From the NCBI GenBank assembly GCA_021648125.1, contig JAKITK010000015.1:1-57182 (forward strand): 57,182 bases of DNA. The letters are read 5' to 3'. The notes under the pieces are model-generated. The model saw nothing but the letters and a program-made list of their open reading frames with translations. It was not told where the DNA came from and searched no databases. Source of the stretch: Lysobacterales bacterium. GTDB taxonomy: Bacteria; Pseudomonadota; Gammaproteobacteria; Xanthomonadales; SZUA-36. Positions 1 through 9,979 of this stretch are shown here, piece by piece. The position numbers were made by a program, and so were the translations under genes. Numbering within the stretch: position 1 is the stretch's first letter; every line of letters starts with the position of its first letter.

Positions 1-83
1 CCATCGGCGAACAACCGAATGGTCTGTTCCCGATTGTGTTGTTGCACCTCGGTGCTGCGCTTTCTGGCATCTGTTCTAAGCAT
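1..83 (-). CDS. N-terminus of possible transposase (partial)
   Basis: An open frame begins with ATG on the minus strand and runs off the left edge, giving about 27 residues starting MLRTDARKRSTEVQQHNREQ and continuing with an amphipathic TIRLFADG segment. This resembles the start of the helix-turn-helix region of IS630-like transposases, but 27 residues are too few to be sure. A GGGAG lies only one base before the ATG, so the start is uncertain. The next gene inward (SulP) is on the same strand 131 bp away; I see no gene between them. Confidence 0.35.
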   Translation of the reverse strand, partial: MLRTDARKRSTEVQQHNREQTIRLFAD

Positions 84-214
84 GCTCCCGAGTATAACAT
101 CTTGGGTATTTTAAAGCTAGGTTAATAACACGATGACTTCAATTTGCATTTTAAAATATTTAGCTTTCAATAGATAGAAAATGTTCTGTATTTGCACCGT
201 GCTTGAAACGGTTT

Positions 215-1744
215 TCAGCCCAATTTGTCATTTGCCACATGGTATTGCGGGTCTTCCAAGCGGTTGACTTCAATCAGATCGCCGGCTTTATCTAATAACT
301 GTATGCAGTCAGGTGACAGGTGGCGTAGGTGAAGCTTTTTGCCGCGCTTGATATAACGCACAGCCAGTGAGTCTATGGCTTCAATAGCAGAATGGTCGGT
401 CACTCTGGAGTTTTGGAACTCAATAATCACATCTTTGGGGTCATCGGCAGGTGAGAACAGCTCGCGGAAATTTTTTACCGAACCAAAAAACAACGGCCCG
501 TTGAGCTCGTAAACTTTAGAACCATATTCATTAATGTAGGTTTTAACATGAATATGTTTGGCGTGTTGCCAGGCAAATGCCAGCGCTGATACGATAACCC
601 CAACGATAACTGCAATCGCCAGATCAGTAGCGACCGTAACTGCTGATACCAGCACCAGTACAAAGGCATCGGCGCGTGGAATTTTGTTAAAGATACGAAA
701 ACTGGACCACTCGAAGGTGCCTAATACCACCATAAACATAACACCCACTAGGGCTACCATCGGGATGCGCTCAATCAAGCCTGAGGCAAACAGAATAAAG
801 GCGAGTAAAAACAATGCTGCAGAAATACCGGAAAGCCGGGTGCGACCACCGGAATTAATATTAATCATGCTCTGGCCGATCATCGCGCAGCCGCCCATGC
901 CGCCGAATAAACCCGTTGCCGTATTGGCAATACCTTGACCAATGCACTCACGATTACTGCTACCGACAGTATCGGTAACTTCATCAATCAGAGTTAGTGT
1001 CAGCAGGGACTCGATCAGGCCGATAGCAGCGAGGATGATGGCATAGGGGAAAATAATTTTCAGAGTATCCAGGTTGAATGCCACAGCCGGAATATGGAAT
1101 TGCGGAAAACCGCCCTTAATGGATGCCAGATCACCAACCGTTTTAGTGTCCAGGTTCAGACCAACTACCAGCAGGGAGACCACCACAATAGCCGCCAGTG
1201 AGGAGGGAACAACCCGGGTAAACTTAGGTAAATAGTGAATAATCACCATGGTTAGAATCACCAAGCCGGAAAACAACAACAGTGGCGTTCCTGTCATCCA
1301 CTGACTAACGCCATCGTTATCGAACTGAAAATGTTGTAACTGGGCAAGAAATATGACGATCGCCAGGCCATTTACAAAGCCCAGCATAACCGGGTAGGGC
1401 ACAATGCGAATAAATTTACCTAGCCGTAGCACCCCAGCAGTGACTTGAAACAAACCGGTTAACACTACGGCTGCAAAGAGATACTCAACCCCATGCAGGG
1501 CAACTAGCGATACCATCACCACAGCCATAGCACCGGTTGCACCGGAAATCATTCCCGGTCGACCACCAAAAATGGCTGCCAGTAAGCCCACCATAAAAGC
1601 CGCATATAAACCAACCAACGGTTGTACTCCGGCAACAAAGGCAAATGCCAGCGCTTCGGGTACCAGTGCGAGTGATACAGTAAGCCCAGAGAGAATATCG
1701 TTCTGCGCGCTGATGCGGTATTTTTTGAATCCGAGACGAAACAT
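215..1744 (-). CDS. SulP family inorganic anion transporter with STAS domain
   Basis: This 509-residue protein is an inner-membrane anion transporter of the SulP (SLC26-like) family, whose bacterial members carry sulfate, bicarbonate or dicarboxylates. The N-terminal part shows the family opening ([20 protein letters not shown]), then about ten or more hydrophobic segments to residue about 390. A cytoplasmic STAS domain follows (about residues 400-500: [35 protein letters not shown]). The length is usual for the family. The substrate cannot be read from sequence; bicarbonate is one option, but the carbonic anhydrase of this window is about 46 kb away. It appears to be transcribed alone. Confidence 0.9.
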   Translation of the reverse strand: MFRLGFKKYRISAQNDILSGLTVSLALVPEALAFAFVAGVQPLVGLYAAFMVGLLAAIFGGRPGMISGATGAMAVVMVSLVALHGVEYLFAAVVLTGLFQVTAGVLRLGKFIRIVPYPVMLGFVNGLAIVIFLAQLQHFQFDNDGVSQWMTGTPLLLFSGLVILTMVIIHYLPKFTRVVPSSLAAIVVVSLLVVGLNLDTKTVGDLASIKGGFPQFHIPAVAFNLDTLKIIFPYAIILAAIGLIESLLTLTLIDEVTDTVGSSNRECIGQGIANTATGLFGGMGGCAMIGQSMININSGGRTRLSGISAALFLLAFILFASGLIERIPMVALVGVMFMVVLGTFEWSSFRIFNKIPRADAFVLVLVSAVTVATDLAIAVIVGVIVSALAFAWQHAKHIHVKTYINEYGSKVYELNGPLFFGSVKNFRELFSPADDPKDVIIEFQNSRVTDHSAIEAIDSLAVRYIKRGKKLHLRHLSPDCIQLLDKAGDLIEVNRLEDPQYHVANDKLG

Positions 1745-1827
1745 AGGGTTAGCTTACTTTCAATAGCTGAGAAAGGCGCGGATTATACCAGTTGTTTGGC
1801 TATTTTGTCCGATACACTATTGCTTTA

Positions 1828-3084
1828 TTAATACAACATCCGACAACGGATTGTACTTGGAATAGCCTTAAGATCAGCCAGTAAATCACTAAAATCGGCA
1901 GACTCTATATCCATTACCACATAGCCAATGTTTTCATTGGTTTGCAGGTACTGGGCGGAAATATTGACATTGTTATTAGAGAAAACCTGATTAATTTGTT
2001 GTAACACACCCGGTTCATTTTGATGAATATGCAATATACGGTGGTTACCGGCTTGATCGGGCATGGAGACTTCGGGGAAATTAACCGCGGATAGGCTGGT
2101 ACCGTTATCGCTGTATTTCACTAGTTTTCCGGTAACTTCACGGGCGATATTCTGCTGGGCTTCCAAGGTGCTGCCACCAATATGCGGAGTCAGAATGACA
2201 TTATCCAGACCACATAACGGGGAGATGAACTGTTCTGCGTTCGATTTAGGTTCTACCGGGAATACATCAATGGATGCCCCGGCCAATTGGCCTGATTCAA
2301 TCGCGGAATGTAGTGCATCAATTTGCACCACAGTTCCGCGAGCCAGATTAATTAAAAAGCTACCCTTGCGCATTTTATCGAGCTCATCTGCACCGAACAT
2401 TTCATGGGTGGCATCGGTTTGTGGTACATGCAGGGTAACGACATCACTCTCAGCTAGCAACTGGTCTAGGTTGTCCACAGGATTGGCATTGCCCATTGGC
2501 AGTTTGTCCGCGATATCATAATAAATAACTTGCATGCCAAGGCCTTCAGCCAAAACTCCAAGCTGCGAACCGATATGACCGTAACCAATAATGCCCAGAG
2601 TTTTCGCGCGTATTTCAGTGGATCCGGTAGCAGATTTTAACCATTCCCCACGGTGTGCGGCGGCATTTCGTTGTGGAATACCACGCATCATCATTATCAT
2701 TTCGCCAATGGCCAGTTCGGCAACACTCCGGGTATTGGAAAAAGGTGCATTAAAGACCGGAATACCGGCGAGTTCTGCGGCATCCAAATCTACCTGATTG
2801 ATGCCGATACAGAAACACCCAATGGCTGCCAGTTTGTCGGCGGCCTGAATGACCTTCGCCGTAAGCTGGGTGCGCGAGCGAATGCCGATAAAATGCACAC
2901 CTTTGAGGGCATCGGCGAGATCATCACCCGTGAGTGAATGAGTATATTCAGTGATATTGCTATATCCACGGGACTCAAGCGTTTTCCTGGCGATAGGGTG
3001 CAAGCCTTCGAGTAGGAGGATGGATATCCGTGATTTATTCAGTGAATGAATTTTCCGGGTGGCGCTATTTTCTGGGCTTGTCAT
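1828..3084 (-). CDS. serA: D-3-phosphoglycerate dehydrogenase SerA
   Basis: It catalyses the first step of serine synthesis, oxidising 3-phosphoglycerate to 3-phosphohydroxypyruvate with NAD+. The 418-residue product follows E. coli SerA closely: AIGCFCIGINQVDLDAAE, FNAPFSNTRSVAELAIGEM, the NAD-binding GIIGYGHIGSQLG, the catalytic region TPHIGGSTLEAQ, and a C-terminal ACT domain (HIHQNEPGVLQQINQ to the final RCRMLY). I start it at the ATG (MTSPENS) rather than at a TTG 20 codons upstream, because this gives a length near the usual 410. Neither start has a strong ribosome binding site. The gene diverges from a D-2-hydroxyglutarate dehydrogenase gene, a functional partner; the 161-bp gap must hold both promoters. 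Confidence 0.97.
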   Translation of the reverse strand: MTSPENSATRKIHSLNKSRISILLLEGLHPIARKTLESRGYSNITEYTHSLTGDDLADALKGVHFIGIRSRTQLTAKVIQAADKLAAIGCFCIGINQVDLDAAELAGIPVFNAPFSNTRSVAELAIGEMIMMMRGIPQRNAAAHRGEWLKSATGSTEIRAKTLGIIGYGHIGSQLGVLAEGLGMQVIYYDIADKLPMGNANPVDNLDQLLAESDVVTLHVPQTDATHEMFGADELDKMRKGSFLINLARGTVVQIDALHSAIESGQLAGASIDVFPVEPKSNAEQFISPLCGLDNVILTPHIGGSTLEAQQNIAREVTGKLVKYSDNGTSLSAVNFPEVSMPDQAGNHRILHIHQNEPGVLQQINQVFSNNNVNISAQYLQTNENIGYVVMDIESADFSDLLADLKAIPSTIRCRMLY

Positions 3085-3245
3085 GATAGGATACACATCT
3101 TGAAAACAAGTTATCATTTTCACGCCATTAATGATATTGCGCAAGCCCAGTTTGTTACTTTTATGTCATTTAGGTGTCTTTTAGGGACAGTTTCTGGGTA
3201 ATTAATTATGAACCATGTTAGTAAAGCAGGAAATTCGCAAGCAAA

Positions 3246-4625
3246 ATGAATCAGCTTGAACAATTACAGGCAGAATTACCCGACTTGGAAATCCATGCCG
3301 ATGCCAGTAAACGGCATATTTATGCGCAGGACTGGACCCGTTTTCGGCAACCCGATCCGTTGGCGATAGTTTTTCCCCGCAGTATCGAAGATGTTCAGGC
3401 ACTAGTGAAACTGGCCAGAAAATTAAGCCTGCCATTGGTACCCTCAGGCGGTCGAACCGGGCTTTCAGGTGGGGCGGTAGCTAGCAATGGCGAACTGGTG
3501 GTGTCATTTGAGAAAATGCGCCGGATTTCTGAATTTAACCCTTTAGAAAACACGGTAGAGGTAGAAGCGGGCGTGATAACTGCCCAATTACAGACTTTTG
3601 CGATAGAACAGGGGCTTTTTTACCCGGTTTCTTTTGCGGCAGAAGGTAGCTCCCAAATCGGCGGTAACATTGCCACCAATGCTGGAGGAATACGGGTGTT
3701 GCGCTATGGCCTGACCCGGAACTGGGTAGAGGGTTTAACCGTAGTGACTGGCAGCGGGGAAGTGCTGGAGCTAAACCGTGGCCTGATTAAAAATGCCAGT
3801 GGTTATGATTTACGCCATTTGTTTGTGGGCAGTGAGGGCACTTTGGGTTTTATCCTAGCCGCCACTATGCGCTTATGCCAGCCGCCAGCTGAACAAACGG
3901 TCATGTTATTGGCCTGTGAATCAATGGATGCACTGATGCAGTTGTTTACCTATTCTAAGAGTCGGCTTCAACTTTCTGCATTTGAGTTTTTCAGCGATAA
4001 AGCACTGACTAAGGTCTGTAAGCACCGTCAGTTAAAGCCACCACTAGAAACTCCAGCGCCTTATTATGTATTGTGTGAATTCGACAGCGATGATGAGGCC
4101 TCGATGGCAGTATTTGAACAGGGCTTTGAAGCCGGCTGGCTACTGGATGGGGTAATAAGCCAGTCTGGCGCGCAAATGGAAGAGTTATGGCAATACCGTG
4201 AGGGCATATCCGAAAGCATAAGCGCCTATACACCCTATAAAAATGATATTTCTGTGCGCGTAGCCTTAGTGCCTGAATTTATGCGCGAGCTCGATTTGCT
4301 AGTCACTGAAAAATACCCGGATTTTGAAGTCATCTGGTTCGGCCATATCGGTGATGGTAACTTGCATATGAATGTACTTAAACCAGAGGTAATGGACATC
4401 GATGATTTTGAACCGGCCTGTAAATTGGTTAGCATTGAAGTCTATGAACTGGTGGAAAAATATGCTGGCAGTGTTTCAGCAGAACACGGCATTGGGCTGT
4501 TAAAACAGGCGGCTTTGAAGTACTCCCGTAGTGACACAGAAATTCAGATGATGCGCGCAATCAAAAGTATTTTTGATCCGGATAATATAATGAACCCTGG
4601 GAAATTATTTGCCAATGACCGATGA
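3246..4625 (+). CDS. D-2-hydroxyglutarate dehydrogenase-like FAD oxidase
   Basis: This 459-residue flavoprotein belongs to the GlcD/D2HGDH group of FAD-linked oxidases. It has a PCMH-type FAD domain (LVPSGGRTGLSGGAV near residue 62; QIGGNIATNAGGIRVLRYG near 135) and a C-terminal substrate domain with IWFGHIGDGNLHMNV and SAEHGIGLLK, where the histidines bind the metal and substrate. In Pseudomonas the homologue re-oxidises D-2-hydroxyglutarate made as a by-product by SerA and so pulls serine synthesis forward; the divergent serA supports that role here. A 13-codon frame (ATG at 3208) ends in a TGA overlapping this ATG and could be a coupled leader. The gene overlaps rluD by 11 bp. Confidence 0.88.
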   Translation: MNQLEQLQAELPDLEIHADASKRHIYAQDWTRFRQPDPLAIVFPRSIEDVQALVKLARKLSLPLVPSGGRTGLSGGAVASNGELVVSFEKMRRISEFNPLENTVEVEAGVITAQLQTFAIEQGLFYPVSFAAEGSSQIGGNIATNAGGIRVLRYGLTRNWVEGLTVVTGSGEVLELNRGLIKNASGYDLRHLFVGSEGTLGFILAATMRLCQPPAEQTVMLLACESMDALMQLFTYSKSRLQLSAFEFFSDKALTKVCKHRQLKPPLETPAPYYVLCEFDSDDEASMAVFEQGFEAGWLLDGVISQSGAQMEELWQYREGISESISAYTPYKNDISVRVALVPEFMRELDLLVTEKYPDFEVIWFGHIGDGNLHMNVLKPEVMDIDDFEPACKLVSIEVYELVEKYAGSVSAEHGIGLLKQAALKYSRSDTEIQMMRAIKSIFDPDNIMNPGKLFANDR

Positions 4626-5568
4626 AGTAACTCCTGAAGTAACAAAGTGTAAGGCTCCGCTTGAAGCCCGTGGCCGGCGTATTGACCAAGTTGCGGTGGA
4701 ACTTTTCCCTGAGTATTCGCGCGCGCGTCTGCAAACTTGGTTGAAAAGCGGAAATTTGTTAGTCAACAACAAGCAGGTAAAACCCAGTGGCAAACTTCTG
4801 GGCGGTGAGACCTTTACCTTGACTGCTATTGCAGAGCCGGTGAGTGAAGTTCACGCCGAAGCCATAGAACTGGATATTATTTATGCCGATGAGGCCGTGA
4901 TTATTATCAATAAGCCGGTCGGGTTGGTGGTGCATCCGGGCGCTGGGAACTGGAGTGGTACACTGCAAAATGCACTATTACATTATGACCCGGAACTTGC
5001 GGGTATTCCGCGAGGTGGCATAGTGCATCGCCTAGATAAAGATACCTCCGGCATTATGATGGTGGCGCGTAGCTTACAAGCGCATAAAAAATTGGTTGAT
5101 GCCTTGCAGGCGCGTATTGTTAGTCGTGAGTACCTGGCTTTGGCAGTTGGCGAAATGGTGGCTGGCGGCAGTGTCGATCAGCCCATCGGCAGGCATGCGA
5201 AAGACCGCAAGCGCATGGCTGTGGTCGAAACCGGCAAAGAAGCGATGACTCATTACCGGATTAACCGGCGTTATCAAGGCTTCACTCTATTAGATGTGAA
5301 GCTGGAAACCGGCCGCACGCACCAAATTCGCGTGCATATGGCCTATGTCCAGCATCCCTTGGTAGGTGACACAATTTATGGTGGTCGGCGGCGTATTCCA
5401 GCAGGTCTAACCGAGGAAACCCGCACCGCAGTACAACAGTTTTCACGCCAAGCATTACATGCCCGCAGACTGAGTTTTGAACACCCAGAAAGTGGCGAGG
5501 AAGTCTCTTTTGAAGCCCCATTACCGGAGGATCTTGTCAGCTTGCTTAAACTGCTGCCAGATAAATAA
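4615..5568 (+). CDS. rluD: 23S rRNA pseudouridine synthase RluD
   Basis: RluD makes pseudouridines 1911, 1915 and 1917 in helix 69 of 23S rRNA. The 317-residue product has an N-terminal S4 RNA-binding domain (RIDQVAVELFPEYSRARLQTW), the family's KPVGLVVHPGAGNWSGT, the catalytic-aspartate motif GIVHRLDKDTSGIMMVAR, and the C-terminal GRTHQIRVHMAYVQHPLVGD. I use the ATG (MTDEVTPEV) inside the end of the D2HGDH gene; a TTG two codons earlier is less likely. The overlap suggests translational coupling. The rluD-pgeF order is the same as in E. coli. Confidence 0.95.
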   Translation: MTDEVTPEVTKCKAPLEARGRRIDQVAVELFPEYSRARLQTWLKSGNLLVNNKQVKPSGKLLGGETFTLTAIAEPVSEVHAEAIELDIIYADEAVIIINKPVGLVVHPGAGNWSGTLQNALLHYDPELAGIPRGGIVHRLDKDTSGIMMVARSLQAHKKLVDALQARIVSREYLALAVGEMVAGGSVDQPIGRHAKDRKRMAVVETGKEAMTHYRINRRYQGFTLLDVKLETGRTHQIRVHMAYVQHPLVGDTIYGGRRRIPAGLTEETRTAVQQFSRQALHARRLSFEHPESGEEVSFEAPLPEDLVSLLKLLPDK

Positions 5569-6285
5569 ATGCAGCGGATTATCCCGGACTGGCCGGTTGC
5601 AAAGGGTATTCAGGCATTCACCACAACCCGTTTCGGGGGTGTTTCCAAAACACCCTGGGATAGTTTCAATCTAGGAACTAACAGCGGGGATATTCCAGAA
5701 AATGTTATGCAGAATCGTAGTTTGCTGTCGGCATCGCTACCGGCAGAACCCTATTGGTTAGATCAGGTACACGGTCCAGAAGTCGTGAACGCTTCACATT
5801 CCCCGAAAATACCCCAAGCCGATGCCAGTTGGAGCAATCAGGCGGATACAGTATGTGCAGTACTAACGGCAGACTGCCTACCGGTTTTGCTGTGTACGGC
5901 CAACGGTTCTCATTTCGCCGCTATTCACTGCGGCTGGCGCTCGCTGGCAGCGGGAGTATTGGAAAATACAATTGCTGCAATGGGGGTAGCTGCTGAAGAA
6001 TTACTCAGCTGGTTCGGGCCTGCAATTTCAGCCAAGAATTACGAGGTCGGGGAACAGTTGTACTCGGCTTTCGTCGATGTAAATCCTAGCGATAACTCCG
6101 CCTTTACTGCCACCCGCAAAGGCCATTGGCAGGCCGATTTAATCCACTTGGCAAAACTTCGTTTGCAACGCTTGGGCCTCAATAAATTTTACGGCGGCCA
6201 CTGGTGTACCTACGCCGATAAACAGTTTTATTCCTATCGCCGAGATGGTGTTACAGGGCGGATGGTGAGTTTAATCTACCGCTAA
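5569..6285 (+). CDS. pgeF: Peptidoglycan editing factor PgeF (YfiH/LACC1 family)
   Basis: This 238-residue protein belongs to the polyphenol-oxidase/LACC1 family. Members cleave purine nucleosides, and in E. coli PgeF (YfiH) keeps L-serine out of position 1 of peptidoglycan stems. Family signatures visible are TTRFGGVSKTPWDSFNLG, the LDQVHG histidine, TADCLPVLL, the metal-binding HCGWRSLAAGVLE, and the C-terminal WCTYADKQFYSYRRDG. The ATG follows the rluD stop codon with no gap, so the two are co-transcribed. The gene converges with parC across a short hairpin. Confidence 0.92.
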   Translation: MQRIIPDWPVAKGIQAFTTTRFGGVSKTPWDSFNLGTNSGDIPENVMQNRSLLSASLPAEPYWLDQVHGPEVVNASHSPKIPQADASWSNQADTVCAVLTADCLPVLLCTANGSHFAAIHCGWRSLAAGVLENTIAAMGVAAEELLSWFGPAISAKNYEVGEQLYSAFVDVNPSDNSAFTATRKGHWQADLIHLAKLRLQRLGLNKFYGGHWCTYADKQFYSYRRDGVTGRMVSLIYR

Positions 6286-6292
6286 TTGTATT

Positions 6293-6320
6293 GTAGAGTG
6301 GGCATAAATGCCCACCCTAC
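6293..6320. repeat. Near-perfect inverted repeat between convergent pgeF and parC
   Basis: The arms GTAGAGTGGGCAT and ATGCCCACCCTAC pair over 13 bp with one mismatch around a 2-base loop. The arms share their core (GTAGGGTGGGCAT) with the ends of the two 97-bp repeats at 8613 and 18191, so this is probably a minimal member of that repeat family. Lying between convergent genes, it could serve as a two-way terminator, although there is no clear T run. Confidence 0.7.
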
Positions 6321-6323
6321 GGC

Positions 6324-8573
6324 TTATTCAGCCAATTCAATAGCCGTTACCCGCTGGAAACCACGCGGTAATTTACGCCCGCGTTTAGCCCGTTCTGCAG
6401 TATAGTGTTCAAGATCTTTAGCACTCATGCGCAAGTAGCGAGCTCCCGCCCATACCAGAATTTCACCACCTACAGGCAGTACCGCGATTCCTACAACCCA
6501 TTCTTCGCCTGCTTTAACAATTTTGGGTGGAATATTAATCAATTTATTACCCTTGCCTTTGGCCAGTTCCGGTAATTCAGATAAGGGATAAACCAACAGG
6601 TGACCACCACTGGTTACACAAGCGATTAAATCGGTCTCATAATCGCTCACCAACGCAGGGCTCAAGGGGATTGATCCGGGCGGTAGGGTGAGTACCCGCT
6701 TGCCAGCTTTTACTTTGCCATACAAGTTCTCGGTAGCGGTTACAAAACCATAACCATAGTTGCTTGCGAGCACAATTTTATCACTGGGGTCGGCAGCAAT
6801 AACAGACAGGAAGCGACTGCCTTCCGGTGGCGAAAACGGTTTGGTTAATGGTTCACCTAATGATCTTGCCGAGGGTAGGTTATGTGCGGACAAGGAATAA
6901 GCCCGCCCGCTACTATCGAGGAAAACCGCCAATTGATTACTGCGCCCACGGGCGGCGTGCTGGAATTCATCGCCGGAGCGATAGTTGAGGCTTTCGGGAT
7001 CAATTTCATGACCCTTGGCTGCCCGCACCCAGCCAGATTGTGACAAAATTATGGTTACTGGTTCTGAGGTCAGCAAATCGGCTTCATTCAATGGCTGGGC
7101 ATTATCGCGGGCAACAATCGGCGAACGCCGGGCATCGCCATAGCGTTCGGCATCGGCCAACAATTCTTTCTTAATCAGGGTTTTCATTCGTTGTTTGGAA
7201 CCCAAAACCAGTTCGAGTTTTTGGCGTTCTTCATCGAGCGCATCGCGCTCACCCTGAAGTTTGAATTCTTCCAATTTAGCCAGATAACGCAACTTCAAAT
7301 CAAGGATAGCATCAGCCTGTGTGCCAGTAAGCTCAAAGCGCTGCATCATTACCTGCTTGGGCTCATCTTCTGTACGAATAATGTGAATGACTTCATCAAT
7401 GTTCAGATAGGCAACCAGCAAGCCTTCGAGTATGTGTAAGCGATCAACCACCTGATCTAGGCGGAATTCCAGCCGCCGAGTAACGGTTTGCAAGCGGAAC
7501 TGTAGCCACTCGCTGAGAATTTGTTTAAGATTGCGAACCCCGGGCTTGCCGTTAATGCCAATAACATTGAGATTAACCCTGTAAGTGCGCTCCATATCGG
7601 TGGTCGCGAACAGGTGATTCATTAATTGCTCAATATTCACGCGGTTTGAGCGGGGAACAATGACCAACCGGGTTGGGTTTTCGTGATCAGATTCATCCCG
7701 CAGGTCTTCAACCATAGGTAGTTTTTTAGCCCGCATTTGCGCCGCGATTTGCTCTAGAATTTTAGCACCTGATACCTGATGCGGCAGGGCAGTGACGATA
7801 ACATCACCATTTTCCTTTTCATAAATCGCGCGCATGCGTAGGCCGCCGTTACCCGTGGCGTATATTTTTCGTATATCTTCATTCGGGGTAATAATTTCAG
7901 CTTCTGTGGGGTAGTCGGGGCCGGGAATATGTTCACACAGTTCATCTACTGTAGTGCGGGAGTTTTCCAGCAGGCGAATACAGGCACTGACTACTTCATT
8001 CAAGTTATGCGGTGGAATATCGGTGGACATACCCACTGCAATTCCCATAGTGCCATTTAGTAATACATTCGGCAGGCGTGCAGGCAGCATGGTGGGTTCT
8101 TTTAAAGTGCCATCAAAATTTGGCTGCCAGTCAACCGTACCCTGAGCCAATTCCTGCAATAAAGATTTTGAATAGGCTGTTAAGCGCGATTCGGTATAGC
8201 GCATTGCGGCAAATGATTTGGGGTCATCAGGTGAACCAAAATTCCCCTGACCATCAACCAGCGGGTAACGATAGGAAAACGGCTGTGCCATCAACACCAT
8301 GGCTTCATAAGAAGCTGAATCACCGTGTGGATGATATTTACCAATCACATCGCCAATGGTACGCGCCGATTTTTTGTGTTTAGACTGCGCCGATAGGCCC
8401 AATTCCGACATTGCAAATACAATCCGCCGTTGTACCGGTTTAAGGCCATCGCCAACAAAAGGCAATGCCCGGTCGAGTACCACATACATGGAGTAATCGA
8501 GATACGCTTTTTCGGCGTATTCGCGTAAAGGAATTTGTTCGTGGCCGGGAAAACTTACACTGATATCCGACAT
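6324..8573 (-). CDS. parC: DNA topoisomerase IV subunit A (ParC)
   Basis: This 749-residue subunit cuts and rejoins DNA during decatenation of daughter chromosomes. The N-terminal breakage-reunion domain is complete: [14 protein letters not shown], then the quinolone-resistance region [13 protein letters not shown] with the sensitive-type serine (Ser86, E. coli Ser80) and glutamate (Glu90), and the active-site tyrosine in [10 protein letters not shown] (Tyr126, E. coli Tyr120). The C-terminal beta-pinwheel is degenerate and ParC-like rather than GyrA-like, as I find no GyrA box. Length matches E. coli ParC (752). parE is not in the window. Confidence 0.97.
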   Translation of the reverse strand: MSDISVSFPGHEQIPLREYAEKAYLDYSMYVVLDRALPFVGDGLKPVQRRIVFAMSELGLSAQSKHKKSARTIGDVIGKYHPHGDSASYEAMVLMAQPFSYRYPLVDGQGNFGSPDDPKSFAAMRYTESRLTAYSKSLLQELAQGTVDWQPNFDGTLKEPTMLPARLPNVLLNGTMGIAVGMSTDIPPHNLNEVVSACIRLLENSRTTVDELCEHIPGPDYPTEAEIITPNEDIRKIYATGNGGLRMRAIYEKENGDVIVTALPHQVSGAKILEQIAAQMRAKKLPMVEDLRDESDHENPTRLVIVPRSNRVNIEQLMNHLFATTDMERTYRVNLNVIGINGKPGVRNLKQILSEWLQFRLQTVTRRLEFRLDQVVDRLHILEGLLVAYLNIDEVIHIIRTEDEPKQVMMQRFELTGTQADAILDLKLRYLAKLEEFKLQGERDALDEERQKLELVLGSKQRMKTLIKKELLADAERYGDARRSPIVARDNAQPLNEADLLTSEPVTIILSQSGWVRAAKGHEIDPESLNYRSGDEFQHAARGRSNQLAVFLDSSGRAYSLSAHNLPSARSLGEPLTKPFSPPEGSRFLSVIAADPSDKIVLASNYGYGFVTATENLYGKVKAGKRVLTLPPGSIPLSPALVSDYETDLIACVTSGGHLLVYPLSELPELAKGKGNKLINIPPKIVKAGEEWVVGIAVLPVGGEILVWAGARYLRMSAKDLEHYTAERAKRGRKLPRGFQRVTAIELAE

Positions 8574-8612
8574 AAATTAGGTGCCTGTTTGGGGTTTAAT
8601 TCAAGTATCCGC

Positions 8613-8709
8613 CTATATTATCAAATCCCCAATCCTAAGGTGGGCATTTATGTACAGGATGTACGGTATGTCGCGGGCGCATGGATGCGCAAGAGCGACC
8701 ATGCCCACG
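8613..8709. repeat. 97-bp structured repeat, copy 1
   Basis: This unit matches 18191-18287 at 95 of 97 positions. Inside, nested inverted repeats fold back: outer GGTGGGCAT with ATGCCCAC, middle GTCGC with GCGAC, and an inner GCGCAT-GG-ATGCGC hairpin, giving one long cruciform-like structure. Its left 22 bases (CTATATTATC...) are conserved but lie outside the hairpin. It sits in the divergent gap between parC and the TraB-like gene, where I see no other feature. It looks like a REP or MITE-type element moved by a transposase encoded elsewhere. Confidence 0.8.
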
Positions 8710-8840
8710 AATCTGGCAGCAGCCAGCGGATTGGGGCCTAGATAAAAATAAGGGAAATGCTTGGAATTAACTGCTATTGTGTCTTGAATTCTTTGAAATT
8801 GTCCGCATAGATAACAGATGCCACAGTGTTTAATATATAT

Positions 8841-9797
8841 ATGAAATATACTCTAGTATTATTTTTAAGTTTGTTGTCTTTGCAAATTTCAGCGCAAGAG
8901 ACCCAAAACCCAGAAGCTGTATTGGTCACGCCTGAGCAGAAAACCGAGTTTTTGCGCATCCACAAAGGTAGCAATGGTGTGGCTAGTGCCTTGCAATTGG
9001 CAAATGCCAGGTATATTAAAAATCACGACGCTGCCAATAATGTATCTGTAGATTTAATCAGCGCCGTGCATATTGCCGATAAATCTTATTATGAAAACTT
9101 GAATGAACTCTTTAAGACCTATGATGTGGTTTTATACGAGCTGGTTGCGCCAGAAGGGACTAGAGTCGGTGGAAATGTAGGAGATAAAAGTAAAGGCGAT
9201 AAAAATACAGGAGGTAAAAATATAAGCCTGATGACATCTTTGCAGAGGGGCATGCAAAACGTTCTAGGCTTGACATTCCAGTTAGACGAAGTTGATTATT
9301 CAGCAAGTAATTTTGTACATGCCGATATTTCACCGACTGATTTTAAGCGGAGTATGGCTGAAAAGGGTGAATCCTTCTTATCTATGTTTTTGAAGCTATG
9401 GCTGGTTGGTATGCAGCAGCAAGCGGCTAATAAAAGTGCAGCGACTGATGCTCAGTTATTATTAGCTTTATTTTCACCAACAAGAGAACGAGATTTAAAA
9501 GTCATAGTCGCGCAGCAATTTATTCAAATGCGCCCGACCATAGATGCCCTAGAGGGAGAAAATGGCTCAACCATTATCACCACCAGAAACTTAAAAGCAT
9601 TGCAGGTTTTACGCCAAGAAATTAAAAAAGGTCACAAAAAACTTGCCATTTTTTATGGTGCAGCACATATGCCGGGGATAGAAGAAGGGCTGATTGAAGA
9701 GTTTGGAATGCAACTTGATCAAATCAATTGGGTGGATGGCTGGGATTTAAGGGTACCAGTGATGGCGCCAAAAACAGCTGTGGAGAACGCCCCGTAA
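8841..9797 (+). CDS. Secreted TraB/GumN-family protein
   Basis: The 318-residue product begins with a clear signal peptide (MKYTLVLFLSLLSLQISAQ). It carries two TraB/PrgY/GumN signatures: VDLISAVHIADKSYYENL with YDVVLYELVAPEG near residues 70-105, and AIFYGAAHMPGIEEGL near 270. Members of this clan include the TIKI metalloproteases; the conserved His and Glu fit a metal site, but the substrate is unknown. A GTG five codons upstream is possible, but the paralogue at 15611 starts at the matching ATG. The upstream 60 bp and the first bases after the stop are also duplicated there, so this is one copy of a segmental duplication. Confidence 0.75.
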   Translation: MKYTLVLFLSLLSLQISAQETQNPEAVLVTPEQKTEFLRIHKGSNGVASALQLANARYIKNHDAANNVSVDLISAVHIADKSYYENLNELFKTYDVVLYELVAPEGTRVGGNVGDKSKGDKNTGGKNISLMTSLQRGMQNVLGLTFQLDEVDYSASNFVHADISPTDFKRSMAEKGESFLSMFLKLWLVGMQQQAANKSAATDAQLLLALFSPTRERDLKVIVAQQFIQMRPTIDALEGENGSTIITTRNLKALQVLRQEIKKGHKKLAIFYGAAHMPGIEEGLIEEFGMQLDQINWVDGWDLRVPVMAPKTAVENAP

Positions 9798-9868
9798 CAG
9801 TTACTGGTCATCGCCAGTAATCCTAAAACTAGACTTTTAACTGCGTTTATTTGAGTGGTTCACTAATT

Positions 9869-9935
9869 GACTTTCCGATGTGGAAAAATAAAACTTTCCA
9901 ATATGGAAAGTCAAAGCTTTCCACATTGGAAAGTC
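9869..9935. promoter_or_regulatory. Three palindromic operators with 23-bp period
   Basis: Three copies of TTTCC-N5-GGAAA begin at 9872, 9895 and 9918, exactly 23 bp apart. The second and third extend to perfect CTTTCC-N5-GGAAAG palindromes. They lie 45-110 bp upstream of the ATG at 9980, and TTGACT at 9867, overlapping the first site, could be a -35 box. The likely ligand is the small winged-helix regulator encoded at 10452, giving autorepression of the two-gene operon. A good AGGAGA ribosome binding site follows at 9969. Confidence 0.75.
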
Positions 9936-9979
9936 TGTGTTAATATCAATTTTCAAATTAAAGTTAATAGGAGATTAAT

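Noticed and set aside
2063-2521. Plus-strand frame inside serA
   Set aside because: Antisense shadow of a well-conserved gene, with no motif.
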